Below are positions 35,385 through 47,523 of a stretch of 64,000 nucleotides of DNA, in pieces (the first letter of the stretch is position 1; the number at the start of each line of letters is the position of its first letter). Source of the stretch: Gordonia oryzae (GTDB lineage: Bacteria; Actinomycetota; Actinomycetes; Mycobacteriales; Mycobacteriaceae); NCBI RefSeq assembly GCF_003797185.1, contig NZ_RKMH01000005.1, positions 229,521 to 293,520 of the forward strand, written 5' to 3'. The position numbers were made by a program, and so were the translations under genes. The notes under the pieces were generated by a model. That model worked only from the letters and a program-made list of their open reading frames with translations, searched no databases and had not been told where the DNA came from.

Positions 35385-35788
35385 CGGGCCTCCGCAACCT
35401 CGGTGAGACCGGCGTCCTGGAGAACACCCGCCGCGCGGACGGATTCGATGAGCCGGGTCGCGCGGTCGGTGGCCGCCAGCCGATCGAGGCGCAGGGAAAG
35501 GGACGTCGAGCTCACGGTCATTCGATGGTAGTCGGGTTCGGTGGAGTCAAGTGCCGCGAGGTGTGCCTGCTCGAGCCATGCGGCGGTGGTCGCCAGTCGG
35601 GCGCCTGGTCGGCGATAGGGGGCCGCGTGGACGTACCCGTGCCGGGTGACGTGCGCAGAATGGGTGACGTCGAGGTCGGCCATCCACACCCGCACGACTC
35701 TGTCGAAGAGGATGGGAGTGTCGGGTCCTGCATCGACGAATTTGCGGCGCAGCGCTTGTGGCGTGGTGGTGGAACCGACGGCCTCCAC
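35381..35788 (-). CDS. Unknown protein coupled to helD
   Basis: A protein of at least 135 residues that I do not recognise. It shows STTTPQALRRKFVDAGPDTP, ILFDRVVRVWMADLDV and a C-terminal helical part (LDRLAATDRATRLIESVRAA). Its stop overlaps the helD start as ATGA, so the pair is translationally coupled. The first standard start is GTG at 35788, but the same frame stays open and coding-like for about 40 more codons to about 35910 (DPRPYPWCDEFAVPTSPVYP), with no ATG, GTG or TTG. The true N-terminus may therefore be missed, use CTG, or have been lost to an indel. A role in RNA-polymerase recycling with HelD is only inferred. Confidence 0.55.
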   Translation of the reverse strand: MEAVGSTTTPQALRRKFVDAGPDTPILFDRVVRVWMADLDVTHSAHVTRHGYVHAAPYRRPGARLATTAAWLEQAHLAALDSTEPDYHRMTVSSTSLSLRLDRLAATDRATRLIESVRAAGVLQDAGLTEVAEAR

Positions 35789-35919
35789 GAAGGTGGCCGC
35801 TCCCGACGTCGTCGGAGGATATACCGGCGACGTTGGGACGGCGAACTCGTCGCACCACGGGTAGGGACGAGGATCGAGGCTCCTCGTGACGGGGTGTGAT
35901 CGATGCCGGGTCGGCAGGG

Positions 35920-36708
35920 TCAGGACACGGCCTTTCGCCAGCGGCGACGGCCGGCCTCCGCCTTGTCCTGTGCGGTCGCGGCGAGAGACTTGGCTGTATC
36001 CGCCACCTTCGGTGCGCGGTCACCGATGAGCTCGGCGACCTCGGCGGAACGGTCGCCGATCTTCTCGGCCCATTCGGTGGAGCGTTGGCGTGCGGCTTCG
36101 GCGAGTTCGGGGGCGCGGTCGCGCAGCAGTTCGGCGGCCTCCTCGGACTTCTCCCCGAGGGCCGACGCACCCTCATGAGTGCGTTCGACGATCGAATCCC
36201 ACGCCGACGAGCCGGCCTTCGCGCCGACCGGCAGAGCCGCGGTGACCGCGGCGGTCGCGGCACTGGCCTTGCGCTTTCCGCGCCACGCGAGCGAGGGCTT
36301 GCCCTCGGTGTCGGCTGCGGCGATCAGCAATCCACCGGCGAGGCTGACGTTCTTGAGAAACTGGGTGCGCTGCAGGTTGCGCTTGGCCGGATCGGTCTCC
36401 TGCCAAAAGGGATGGCCGGCAAAGGTGGTCGGCACTAGCGACCCGGCCAGACCGAGTGCTGCGATTCGCGGGAACTTGCCCGTCGCGAGCAACAATCCAC
36501 CGCCGACCTGCACGGCGCCGTTGATCCGCACCAGCAATTCGGGGTCGTGGGGTACAGCGGCGGAAACGTTCTCGGGCAGGGCATTCAAGGAACTCTCGAT
36601 GAAATCACCCGCCATCTCGGCGCGGCCGGTCGGCTTGCGCAACGCGTCGGCACCCGACGCGATGAACACGGTGGCGAGCATGGGACGGGCGATACGGCGA
36701 AGAATCAT
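35920..36708 (-). CDS. DoxX family membrane protein with helical tail
   Basis: A protein of about 262 residues. The first 150 form a DoxX-like four-helix membrane domain (RPMLATVFIASGADALRKPT, VQVGGGLLLATGKFPRIAAL, PFWQETDPAKRNLQRTQFLK). The last 100 form a charged amphipathic helix with near-repeats such as DRAPELAEAARQRS, DRSAEVAELIG and DRAPKVADTA. DoxX proteins are linked to membrane redox or stress functions, but this one is uncharacterised. ATG at 36708 is preferred; GTG at 36717 is possible. It ends 131 bp before the small gene coupled to helD. Confidence 0.75.
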   Translation of the reverse strand: MILRRIARPMLATVFIASGADALRKPTGRAEMAGDFIESSLNALPENVSAAVPHDPELLVRINGAVQVGGGLLLATGKFPRIAALGLAGSLVPTTFAGHPFWQETDPAKRNLQRTQFLKNVSLAGGLLIAAADTEGKPSLAWRGKRKASAATAAVTAALPVGAKAGSSAWDSIVERTHEGASALGEKSEEAAELLRDRAPELAEAARQRSTEWAEKIGDRSAEVAELIGDRAPKVADTAKSLAATAQDKAEAGRRRWRKAVS

Positions 36709-36854
36709 CAGTGACACTGCCCTTCGTTCGGTCTGCGTGCGGAGCCGGACGCCCGACGGTGGCCGACCCGGGTTCTCGAATCAGCTCGGTCGTTATGGCG
36801 CCTCATCGAGGCTACCCGTCGTGGGCAGGGCACCGGGGATTGCGGGAGGAACGG

Positions 36855-37541
36855 TCACCAGCCCCTCTCGCGCCACTCGGGCAGCGCAGGCCGCTCGGTG
36901 CCCACCGTGGTGTCCTTACCGTGTCCGGGATAGACGACGGTGGAATCGGGGAAGCGATCGAACACCTTGGTGGAGACGTCGTCGAGGAGGGTGTCGAAAT
37001 CACCCGGTTGCCAGGTCTTCCCGATACCTCCCGGGAACAGGCAATCACCGGTGAACAGATGCACCACGCCGTCGGCGGGATCGGTGAGGGCGAGCGCGAT
37101 GGAGCCGGGGGTGTGGCCGACGAGATGGATCGCCGTGAACGTGAGGTCACCGACGGTGAGTTGGTCACCATCGTCGACCAGCGTGTCCGGTCGGACCGGA
37201 AGTTCCTCGGCGTCGAGGCGTCCGGCGGCGGTTGGTGCACCGGTCGCGGCGGCGACCTGCTCGAGCGCCTGCCAGTGGTCGAAGTGTTGGTGGGTGGTGA
37301 CGATCTGGGTGGGGGAGCCGCCGAGTTCGCCCAGGACGGCGAGGATGTCGTCGCCGTCGTTGGCGGCATCGATGATCAGCTGCTCACCCGAGGATTTCGA
37401 GGTGATGATGTAGCTGTTGTTGTCCATCGGGCCGACGGACATCTTGGTGATGGTCGCGTGGGATAGCGTGCGGCGCTGAGGGCCACTCTCGGACAGGTCG
37501 CCGGTGTAGTCGTCGGAGATCGCCAGATCGTTCGAGGTCAT
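36855..37541 (-). CDS. MBL-fold metallo-hydrolase (Rv1637c-like)
   Basis: A 228-residue metallo-beta-lactamase-fold hydrolase resembling glyoxalase II. The zinc motif is TTHQHFDHW (HxHxDH), with later ligands in [25 protein letters not shown] and [10 protein letters not shown]. About 30 residues precede the domain. It sits between usp and uvrA, as in M. tuberculosis. ATG at 37541 follows a TAGGGT -10 box by 8 nt, so a leaderless message is likely. It is divergent from uvrA. The substrate is unknown; a thioester or similar ester is plausible. Confidence 0.88.
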   Translation of the reverse strand: MTSNDLAISDDYTGDLSESGPQRRTLSHATITKMSVGPMDNNSYIITSKSSGEQLIIDAANDGDDILAVLGELGGSPTQIVTTHQHFDHWQALEQVAAATGAPTAAGRLDAEELPVRPDTLVDDGDQLTVGDLTFTAIHLVGHTPGSIALALTDPADGVVHLFTGDCLFPGGIGKTWQPGDFDTLLDDVSTKVFDRFPDSTVVYPGHGKDTTVGTERPALPEWRERGW

Positions 37542-37549
37542 AACACCCA

Positions 37550-37555
37550 ACCCTA
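37550..37555 (-). promoter_or_regulatory. -10 box for leaderless metallo-hydrolase mRNA
   Basis: TAGGGT on the minus strand, 8 nt before the ATG at 37541. Confidence 0.45.
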
Positions 37556-37714
37556 GACATTCGGGAGCCCCGCGTATCGTGGATCCCTGGCGTGCCGGGA
37601 AGCCTGTCCGGTGCGTACAACCCACTCTCCCGGAATTTGTCGGTGGCTCCCGCTACGGTCATGCGCGCGGGGCGCCCTGCGCCCGGACATTCGAGTTCTT
37701 GAGATAGGAATGCA

Positions 37715-40590
<2,876 letters not shown>

Positions 40591-40594
<4 letters not shown>

Positions 40595-40732
40595 CGGCGC
40601 CCGTCAGTTAGCCGACAGCGCTCACCTACCCGCCGACGGCGCCCGTCAGTTCGCCGACGGCGCTCGCCGACCCGCCGACGGCGCTCGCCGACCCGCCGAC
40701 GGCGCTCACCGACCCGCCGACGGCGCTGGCGG
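40591..40732. repeat. 21-bp tandem repeat after uvrA
   Basis: About seven imperfect copies of a 21-bp unit whose best form is GCCGACGGCGCTCGCCGACC plus a final C. The right-hand copies are nearly identical; the left-hand ones diverge (GCCGACGGCGCCCGTCAGTT). It starts at the uvrA stop codon and ends at the stop of the next, convergent gene. The 21-bp period keeps any reading frame open, but no gene is supported here. Copy number may vary between strains. Confidence 0.75.
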
Positions 40733-41134
40733 TCAGACGTTGTTGTCGAAGGCCTTCATCGAACTCCGATCCGGCCAGGTCAACTCCCACAGGCGGTGGA
40801 TGCGTCGACCTCGGGATGTTGCGACGAACATCACTTCGATGTCAGCGGCAGTTTTGTCGGGACGTTTTCGTCGTGATCCAGAGACGCCCGGCAAGGTGAT
40901 CGGAGTCGTCGACCCATCCTCGTCGTCGTAGCGCCCAGCGTAGGTGATGGGCGTCGAACAGACGTGGGCATGGCCGGCGTGGAAGGCGTCGTAGTCCTGC
41001 GTCTGGCCATTGGCGACGAGGATGAAATCTCGGTCGTAGTACTTGTCCACCATCGAGATGTTCTTGGCCTCCACCATTCGCGTGAACATCTCTCGCATCA
41101 CCGCGTGGAGCGGAGGTGTGATCGCGTCACCCAC
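40733..41134 (-). CDS. SnoaL/NTF2-like small protein
   Basis: A 133-residue protein resembling the SnoaL/NTF2-like fold: LHAVMREMFTRMVEAKNISM, then VDKYYDRDFILVANGQTQDY, and a beta-rich end with KTAADIEVMFVATSRGRRIH and RLWELTWPD. Such proteins are often small-molecule isomerases or binding proteins; no catalytic residues can be assigned here. GTG at 41134 is chosen because it overlaps the upstream gene stop by 8 nt, which implies coupling. The longer frame would start well inside that gene. The 3' end meets the tandem repeat. Confidence 0.6.
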   Translation of the reverse strand: MGDAITPPLHAVMREMFTRMVEAKNISMVDKYYDRDFILVANGQTQDYDAFHAGHAHVCSTPITYAGRYDDEDGSTTPITLPGVSGSRRKRPDKTAADIEVMFVATSRGRRIHRLWELTWPDRSSMKAFDNNV

Positions 41135-41456
41135 CCATCGACTTCCGGATCTCCTCAAGTCGTCTCTTCGCGGCCTCATCGCGCTTGCGCATCATCTCGT
41201 CCACCTGCTGACCTTCGGGGGTCCCTTCGGCCAGCTCTTGTGACCCGATCGCCGTCGCGATCCGATTCTCGATCTTGTCGCGCACGAAATCGAATGCGGG
41301 AACGCCGGATTCGGTGTAGTCGGGGTCTGGGATCGACGGCGTGCCGCCGAACTGTCCGGGCGTCGTGGGAGGTACGACCACCTCGGCGTCGATGATCTCG
41401 TCGTCGGGTCCACCGTGCCCGTTGGGGGAGGATGCCGACTCGCCAGATTCCGTCAT
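41127..41456 (-). CDS. Small hydrophilic protein of unknown function
   Basis: A 109-residue acidic, mostly unstructured protein. The first half is rich in Pro, Gly, Asp and Thr (PDDEIIDAEVVVPPTTPGQF). The second half looks like a charged coiled-coil helix (FDFVRDKIENRIATAIGSQE, then MMRKRDEAAKRRLEEIRKSM). I do not recognise a family. ATG at 41456 lies 7 nt after a TAGGGT -10 box. It is cotranscribed with the SnoaL-like gene, which it overlaps. Confidence 0.6.
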   Translation of the reverse strand: MTESGESASSPNGHGGPDDEIIDAEVVVPPTTPGQFGGTPSIPDPDYTESGVPAFDFVRDKIENRIATAIGSQELAEGTPEGQQVDEMMRKRDEAAKRRLEEIRKSMGG

Positions 41457-41463
41457 GACTTCC

Positions 41464-41469
41464 ACCCTA
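41464..41469 (-). promoter_or_regulatory. -10 box for leaderless two-gene mRNA
   Basis: TAGGGT on the minus strand, 7 nt before the ATG at 41456. Confidence 0.5.
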
Positions 41470-41571
41470 TGCGTGCCCGGGGGACGCCTGTATGCGCTTG
41501 CCGAGCGGTGACGAACGAACCGGCACCGGCGACGGTGTGCGGACAGGCGCCGAACGCCTCACACTGAGAAG

Positions 41572-42372
41572 ATGGCGGTTGACGGCTCGGTTCTGCGCGT
41601 CGCGGTGGCGCAGCCGGGAGACGGTTCGTCGTCACTGAGGGACAGTGCGCGTCGTCACGCCGGCTTGATCCGGCGTACAGGCGCCGACCTGATCGTTTTT
41701 CCCGAACTGTCTCTGACCGGGTATCACCTCGACGCACGCGATGTTGCCGTCGACGCGACCGAACTCGGGGTGATCGCCGCCGCGTGCCACGAAAGTGGGT
41801 GCACGGCGCTGATCGGCGCGCCGATCAGCGAGAACGGGCAGCGATATATTGCTTTCCTTCGCATCGATGCGACGACGACATCGGTGGTGTATCGGAAGTG
41901 CTTCCTCGGAGCGGACGAGCGTCCGCACTTCGCGGCCGGGCCGGGGCCTTGTGCCATCGCGGTGCAGGGATGGCAGGTCGGGCTCGGTATCTGCCGCGAC
42001 ACCGGGGTGGCAGCGCACGTCGCCGACACGGCCGCGATCGGCATCGATCTGTACGCGTGTGGCGTCGTCCACCATCGGTGGGAGTTGGACGAACAACGGC
42101 GCCGCGCGGCTCGGATTGCCGAGGCGTGTCGGTCGCCGGTGGCGATGGCGAGTGCTGCCGGCAGAACGGGCGGCGGCTACGACCTGCCGGCCGCACATTC
42201 GGCGATTGTCACTTCCGCAGGGAAGGTCGCGGCCGATGCCGGCACCGCCGTGGATGCGGTGGTGGCATGCGACCTCCGGCTGCGCCGGGCTCTTGGCCCC
42301 GCGATCATGGGTGAGCCATACCCGCCACGGCCAACACAGCGCCCAGGACACCGACGACGACATACCCCATGA
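41572..42372 (+). CDS. Carbon-nitrogen hydrolase (nitrilase superfamily)
   Basis: A 266-residue member of the nitrilase superfamily with the Glu-Lys-Cys triad visible: glutamate in LIVFPELSLTGYHLD, lysine in VVYRKCFLG and cysteine in VGLGICRDTG. It should hydrolyse an amide or related C-N bond in the cytosol; the substrate is unknown. The start is ATG at 41572, with CACACT 6 nt upstream as a possible leaderless -10 box. The last 22 codons overlap the convergent lysE-like gene by 68 nt and are rich in Pro and Arg, so they may be a readthrough tail. It is not next to the agmatine deiminase gene, where such an enzyme would be expected to act. Confidence 0.82.
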   Translation: MAVDGSVLRVAVAQPGDGSSSLRDSARRHAGLIRRTGADLIVFPELSLTGYHLDARDVAVDATELGVIAAACHESGCTALIGAPISENGQRYIAFLRIDATTTSVVYRKCFLGADERPHFAAGPGPCAIAVQGWQVGLGICRDTGVAAHVADTAAIGIDLYACGVVHHRWELDEQRRRAARIAEACRSPVAMASAAGRTGGGYDLPAAHSAIVTSAGKVAADAGTAVDAVVACDLRLRRALGPAIMGEPYPPRPTQRPGHRRRHTP

Positions 42373-42928
42373 TCGTCAGGCCACGCCGGAGTCGAGAACC
42401 CACTCTGGATCCGAGTAGCGCACCTACGGTCACCAGTCCGGACTGCCAACTCAGCGAGGCCGCGATGACCCCGACGACAAATGCGATCCGCGCCACGTGA
42501 GGCAGCGGACCGATGGAGACCGCCACTGCAGAGAAGTAGACGAAGGTCGCCGGGTTGATCGCGGTCAAGCCGAAGAACACCAGGAATCGGCGGCCGGTTC
42601 GGATCCGCCGATTCGGCAACGCCGTCGTCGCTGTCGGGGATCGACGTCGGATGCCCACCACCGCGATGACGATGAGAACCACTCCGCCGAGCACCTCGGG
42701 GAGCGCACCGAGTCGGCGGACCTCCGGTGCCACGATGTTTCCGACGACGACCGACGCGAGCGCGTAGAGACCGTCCACCGAGGCGACCCCGACAGCCGCA
42801 GGCAGTCCGTGGCGAATGCCCGCGCTGACACCTTCGTGGATCAACAGAATCCCGATCGCCCCGAGCGGCATCGCCACGCCGAGCCCGGCCAGAAGACCCA
42901 TACCCATCGCACTCGCCACCTCGCTCAT
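42305..42928 (-). CDS. LysE family amino-acid exporter
   Basis: A 207-residue membrane protein of the LysE/RhtB family, with about six hydrophobic segments. The N-terminal family motif reads GLGVAMPLGAIGILLIHEGV, close to the usual GPGPxxxxV region, with SAGIRHGLPAAVGVASVDGL next. A later signature is FFGLTAINPATFVYFSAVAV. It probably exports an amino acid. ATG at 42928 is the start. It is divergent from a truncated Lrp-type regulator, the normal partner arrangement for such exporters. Confidence 0.85.
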   Translation of the reverse strand: MSEVASAMGMGLLAGLGVAMPLGAIGILLIHEGVSAGIRHGLPAAVGVASVDGLYALASVVVGNIVAPEVRRLGALPEVLGGVVLIVIAVVGIRRRSPTATTALPNRRIRTGRRFLVFFGLTAINPATFVYFSAVAVSIGPLPHVARIAFVVGVIAASLSWQSGLVTVGALLGSRVGSRLRRGLTIMGYVVVGVLGAVLAVAGMAHP

Positions 42929-42996
42929 GCCGTTGACCCTGAGGCGCCGGACGGACGCAGAGGAGAGATTGAGCAGCGGAGTGCACAATTTTCTGT

Positions 42997-43236
42997 ATGG
43001 ACGACATCGACAGACAGATTCTCGGCATTCTTGCCACCGATGGCCGAGCATCGTTCAGTCACATCGGTCGAGTCGTGGGCCTGAGTACCAACGCTGCGGC
43101 TTCCCGCGTCAGGCGACTCGAAGGTGACGGCGTGATCCTCGGGTATCGAGCGGTGCTCGCCGATGCCGCCGATGTCGACGTCCCGGTCACCTCGATCGAG
43201 GCCTTCATCGACATCCGACTGACGAGTGCGGTGTGA
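42997..43236 (+). pseudogene. Truncated Lrp/AsnC-type regulator
   Basis: Only 79 residues, against about 150 for the family. The DNA-binding part is intact (MDDIDRQILGILATDGRASF, then GRVVGLSTNAAASRVRRLEG). The ligand-binding RAM domain stops after its first strand (VTSIEAFIDIRLTSAV). No continuation was found in other frames before the next gene. A CACAAT box lies 7 nt before the ATG. Its position divergent from lysE suggests it once controlled the exporter. It could still bind DNA but not sense an amino acid. Confidence 0.65.
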
Positions 43237-43291
43237 GTCGGCGTAACCGGTTGGGGTCGGTGGCGCACGATGAGCCGAACGCGACGCGGTC

Positions 43292-43729
43292 TCAGCGCCG
43301 GCGGTCGCGCACCGGTCCGGTGTACTTCTCGCCCGGTCCTTCGCCGGGCTCGTCCGGGTATGCGCTCGCCTCGCGGAATGCGAGCTGCAGCTGCTTGAGT
43401 CCGTCGCGGATGGGTGCGGCGTGGATGCCGAGGTCGGCGCGTGAAGCGTCGACCAGTCCGGCGAGTGCGTGGATGAGCCGCCGGGCCTCGTCGAGGTCCA
43501 CGTCGGACTCCGCAGCGCCCTCGGCGAGTCCCAGTTTCTCCGCCGACGCGCTCATGAGCATCACGATGGCCTTGGTGATGACTTCGATCGCCGGAATGTC
43601 AGCCAGGTCGCGGATGTTGTCAGCGGCGGCAATGGAAGCGTTCGACTCGGTCGGTCCGTTACCTCTCGTCCCGTCGGCAGCCCCGTCACCTGCGGCATCG
43701 GCGGAGGGCGAATAGGTGTTTCCGGTCAT
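43292..43729 (-). CDS. DUF1844 domain protein
   Basis: A 145-residue protein with a DUF1844 domain in its second half (IPAIEVITKAIVMLMSASAE, KLGLAEG, DLDEARRLIHALAGLVDASR), preceded by a disordered Ala/Gly/Ser-rich N-terminus and followed by a polar tail. Such genes commonly lie divergent from infC in actinobacteria, as here. The function is unknown. ATG at 43729 faces the infC leader promoter region. Confidence 0.82.
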   Translation of the reverse strand: MTGNTYSPSADAAGDGAADGTRGNGPTESNASIAAADNIRDLADIPAIEVITKAIVMLMSASAEKLGLAEGAAESDVDLDEARRLIHALAGLVDASRADLGIHAAPIRDGLKQLQLAFREASAYPDEPGEGPGEKYTGPVRDRRR

Positions 43730-43735
43730 GACTGC

Positions 43736-43741
43736 TAGACT
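43736..43741 (+). promoter_or_regulatory. -10 box for the infC operon leader
   Basis: TAGACT, 286 nt before the infC start codon. No clear -35 was seen. It would start a leader RNA of about 280 nt. Confidence 0.4.
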
Positions 43742-43747
43742 TCCATA

Positions 43748-44026
43748 GCACGACCGCCCCGGTTCGCCGGGGTTGCAAGTGGAGTCAGGCTCCCACCGCT
43801 ACGACGCGCCATTAGCGCAGTTGTACGGTCCGGTCCCCAAGGCCCAGGTCAGCCGCATGGCTGCGTGGGTGGGATACGCCGAGCGTATTCGCGTGGACCG
43901 GTCGGCGTTGGAGCCCTGCCGATGATCTCTCGAAGATCATCGCCGGGGCTTTTTTGCTGAGGCCTTCTCCTCCTGCGCCCGACTCATCGCGGCGGCCGAC
44001 CTGTTCGGAATTATCAAGGAGGCCCC
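43748..44026 (+). ncRNA. Structured leader RNA of infC-rpmI-rplT
   Basis: A long untranslated leader with several possible stems, among them GTGGAG with CTCCCAC near 43780, and a full intrinsic terminator about 70 nt before infC. This layout fits transcription attenuation. In other bacteria ribosomal protein L20 or other signals control this operon through leader RNA. The signal here is unknown, and I cannot assign a named family. Confidence 0.45.
43913..43955 (+). terminator. Intrinsic terminator inside the infC leader
   Basis: Arms of 16 nt (GCCCTGCCGATGATCT and its near-complement, one C-C mismatch and one G-U pair) around CTCGA, immediately followed by six T residues. This is the clearest rho-independent terminator in the window. 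It lies upstream of the gene, not after it, so it probably acts as an attenuator. Confidence 0.75.
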
Positions 44027-44620
44027 ATCAGCACTGAGACCCGCATCAACGAGCGCATCCGCGTACCGGAGGTCCGACTCGTCGGACCGAATTCGGAGCA
44101 GGTGGGCATCGTGCGTGTTGAAGATGCGCTCCGCCTGGCCTACGAGGCCGATCTGGATCTGGTCGAGGTCGCACCCGACGCCCGCCCGCCGGTGTGCAAG
44201 ATCATGGACTACGGCAAGTTCAAATACGAAGCCGCCCAGAAGCAGCGCGAGGCGCGTCGTAACCAGCAGATGACCGTCATCAAGGAGCAGAAGCTCCGCC
44301 CGAAGATCGACGACCACGATTACGAGACCAAGAAGGGTCACGTCATCCGGTTCTTGAAGGACGGGTCCAAGGTGAAGGTCACCATCATGTTCCGTGGACG
44401 CGAGCAGTCGCGACCCGAGCTCGGATTCCGGCTCCTGCAGCGTCTGGGCAACGACGTTGCCGAGTACGGGTTCATCGAGACCTCGGCCAAGCAGGACGGA
44501 CGGAACATGACGATGGTCCTCGCCCCGCACAAGGGAGCGAAGACCCGCGTCAAGGCGCAACAGCAGTCGCAACGCCCGCCACGGCAGGCCGACGACGACA
44601 GCGCCGACGCCACGAGCTAG
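44027..44620 (+). CDS. infC: Translation initiation factor IF-3 (AUC start)
   Basis: A 197-residue IF-3, which checks start-codon pairing on the 30S subunit. The N-domain begins [19 protein letters not shown] and the C-domain has [20 protein letters not shown]. No ATG, GTG or TTG gives the complete N-domain. AAGGAGG lies 5 nt before ATC at 44027, exactly where the conserved N-terminus begins. In many bacteria infC starts with AUU or AUC, letting IF-3 repress its own translation by rejecting the poor codon. Starting at GTG 44102 would remove 25 conserved residues. A basic C-terminal tail of about 25 residues is lineage-specific. Confidence 0.93.
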   Translation: MSTETRINERIRVPEVRLVGPNSEQVGIVRVEDALRLAYEADLDLVEVAPDARPPVCKIMDYGKFKYEAAQKQREARRNQQMTVIKEQKLRPKIDDHDYETKKGHVIRFLKDGSKVKVTIMFRGREQSRPELGFRLLQRLGNDVAEYGFIETSAKQDGRNMTMVLAPHKGAKTRVKAQQQSQRPPRQADDDSADATS

Positions 44621-44730
44621 TCGACACCGGCGTCGACTGCCCCGGCGTCGGCGTACGGACAGACCATCGCGAACCCAGCGCGCCCGCCGGAGCGGGCGCT
44701 GCTGGAGTTCGCCGTAACGAAGGAAGACAC

Positions 44731-44925
44731 ATGCCGAAGAGCAAGACCCACAAGGGCACCGCGAAGCGCTTCAAGGTGACCGGCAGCGGCAAGATCGTGC
44801 GCCAGAAGGCCAACCGTCGCCACCTGCTGGAGCACAAGCCCTCCCGTCGTACCCGTCGTCTCGACGGCACGACCGTTGTGAGCGAGAACGACGCACCGCG
44901 CATCAAGCGCCTGCTCAACCGCTGA
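44731..44925 (+). CDS. rpmI: 50S ribosomal protein L35
   Basis: A 64-residue, very basic L35: [20 protein letters not shown], then [20 protein letters not shown]. Length and sequence are typical. GAAGGAAG precedes the ATG at 44731. Second gene of the infC operon. Confidence 0.97.
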   Translation: MPKSKTHKGTAKRFKVTGSGKIVRQKANRRHLLEHKPSRRTRRLDGTTVVSENDAPRIKRLLNR

Positions 44926-44958
44926 CGCCCTGACCACCACCGAGAAGAGGATTGACAA

Positions 44959-45339
44959 ATGGCACGCGTGAAAAGGGCTGTCAACGCCCAGAAGAAGCGT
45001 CGGACGACCCTGGAGGCCTCCAAGGGATACCGCGGTCAGCGTTCGCGCCTGTACCGCAAGGCCAAGGAGCAGCAGCTCCACTCGCTGACCTACGCCTACC
45101 GGGACCGTCGCGCCCGCAAGGGTGAGTTCCGCAAGCTGTGGATTGCGCGCATCAACGCCGCGGCTCGCGCCAACGACATCACCTACAACCGCTTCATCCA
45201 GGGACTCAAGGCCGCGGGTGTCGAGGTCGACCGCAAGGTGCTCGCCGACATCGCCGTCACCGACCCGGAGGCATTCACCGGTCTCGTCGAGGTCGCGCGT
45301 AAGGCGCTGCCCGCCGACGTCAACGCGCCGGCTGCCTGA
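44959..45339 (+). CDS. rplT: 50S ribosomal protein L20
   Basis: A 126-residue L20: [20 protein letters not shown], then [20 protein letters not shown] and [20 protein letters not shown]. It binds 23S rRNA and is needed early in 50S assembly; in some bacteria it represses this operon through leader RNA. ATG at 44959 has AAGAGGA upstream. Third gene of the infC operon. Confidence 0.97.
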   Translation: MARVKRAVNAQKKRRTTLEASKGYRGQRSRLYRKAKEQQLHSLTYAYRDRRARKGEFRKLWIARINAAARANDITYNRFIQGLKAAGVEVDRKVLADIAVTDPEAFTGLVEVARKALPADVNAPAA

Positions 45340-45383
45340 TCGCCACGTAGTTCGAGTTGGTTCAGACCGACAACACACGACCC

Positions 45384-46199
45384 GTGACGGACGTTCTCTC
45401 TGAACGCTCGTCGCGGGTCGTGTCGTTGGCGAAGCTGCATCGCACTGCCGCACGCCGCACCGAGAAGCGGTTTCTCGTCGAGGGCGCCAACGCCGTCTAC
45501 GCCGCGCTGGCGACCGACCGCGCCCGTTCGGTGCTGGTCCGAGACGACGCCGAACAACGCTTCGGTGAGCTTCTTGATCGGGCGCGAGCACATCGGGTGC
45601 CGGTGCACCGACTGTCCGACCGTGCCGCGGCCAAACTGGCCGAGACCACCACGGCGCCGGGGGTGTTCGCCGAATGTGATCTCCTCACCGTCGATCTGGA
45701 CGAGGTCCTCGCCGGATCACCCCGGCTGCTCGCCGTCGCGGTCGAGCCTCGTGAGCCCGGCAACGTCGGCACCCTGATCCGATGTGCCGACGCGATGGGC
45801 GCCGATGCGGTCGTCCTGCTCGGTGACGCCGTCGACCCGCACAACGGGAAGGCGGTCCGCGCGAGCGCGGGAAGTGTGTTTCACATCCCGGTGGTGCGCG
45901 AATCGGACACGACAGCCGCGCTGAGCGCACTACGCGCCGGCGGCATCCTCACCCTGGCCACCGCGGCCGACGGTGAACTGAGTCTCGACGACGCCGACGA
46001 CGTGTTCACCGGCCAGGTTGCGTGGCTGTTCGGCAACGAGGCCCACGGATTGCCCGACACCCTGCTCGCCGACGCCGACCACCGCATCGCCATTCCGATT
46101 CACGGTGAAGCCGAAAGCCTCAATCTTGCTGCGGCCAGCGCGATCTGCCTTTATGCGGCGGCTCGCATCCAGCGTCGTCGGTCGGCGTCGTCGGACTGA
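45384..46199 (+). CDS. TrmH/SpoU family RNA 2'-O-methyltransferase
   Basis: A 271-residue SPOUT methyltransferase. The N-terminal substrate-binding domain shows KLHRTAARRTEKRFLVEGAN. The knot domain carries AVEPREPGNVGTLIRCADAM, AWLFGNEAHGLPDTLLADAD and HRIAIPIHGEAESLNLAAAS. It methylates a ribose in rRNA or tRNA; its place after rplT matches Rv1644 (annotated tsnR, from memory). GTG at 45384 is preferred over TTG at 45357, which leaves only 17 nt after rplT and adds an unconserved tail. It is probably cotranscribed with the ribosomal genes. Confidence 0.88.
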   Translation: MTDVLSERSSRVVSLAKLHRTAARRTEKRFLVEGANAVYAALATDRARSVLVRDDAEQRFGELLDRARAHRVPVHRLSDRAAAKLAETTTAPGVFAECDLLTVDLDEVLAGSPRLLAVAVEPREPGNVGTLIRCADAMGADAVVLLGDAVDPHNGKAVRASAGSVFHIPVVRESDTTAALSALRAGGILTLATAADGELSLDDADDVFTGQVAWLFGNEAHGLPDTLLADADHRIAIPIHGEAESLNLAAASAICLYAAARIQRRRSASSD

Positions 46200-46351
46200 G
46201 ACCGCGCTTCGGCGCCCGGTCGAGTCCGACCGTGTTTCCGATATTCCCGAGCAGGGGGTCGGGCGCACGGTGGACGCGGCGACCTGTGCCGGTGCGTCCA
46301 CAGCGGGTCGACTAGTCTGGGATCTCGATGTCCGCCGTCGCGCATGTGTGA

Positions 46352-47479
<1,128 letters not shown>

Positions 47480-47523
47480 GCTCGCCGCCCGACACCGCAA
47501 ACGATCGAAAGTAGCTGATTGAC

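Noticed and set aside
41572..42372. The nitrilase-family gene as the missing aguB partner
   Set aside because: It lies 36 kb from aguA with no shared operator, and the family is too broad to assign N-carbamoylputrescine from sequence alone.
44102..44620. infC starting at GTG 44102
   Set aside because: It would remove the conserved N-terminal segment [18 protein letters not shown]; the Shine-Dalgarno sequence points to ATC at 44027.
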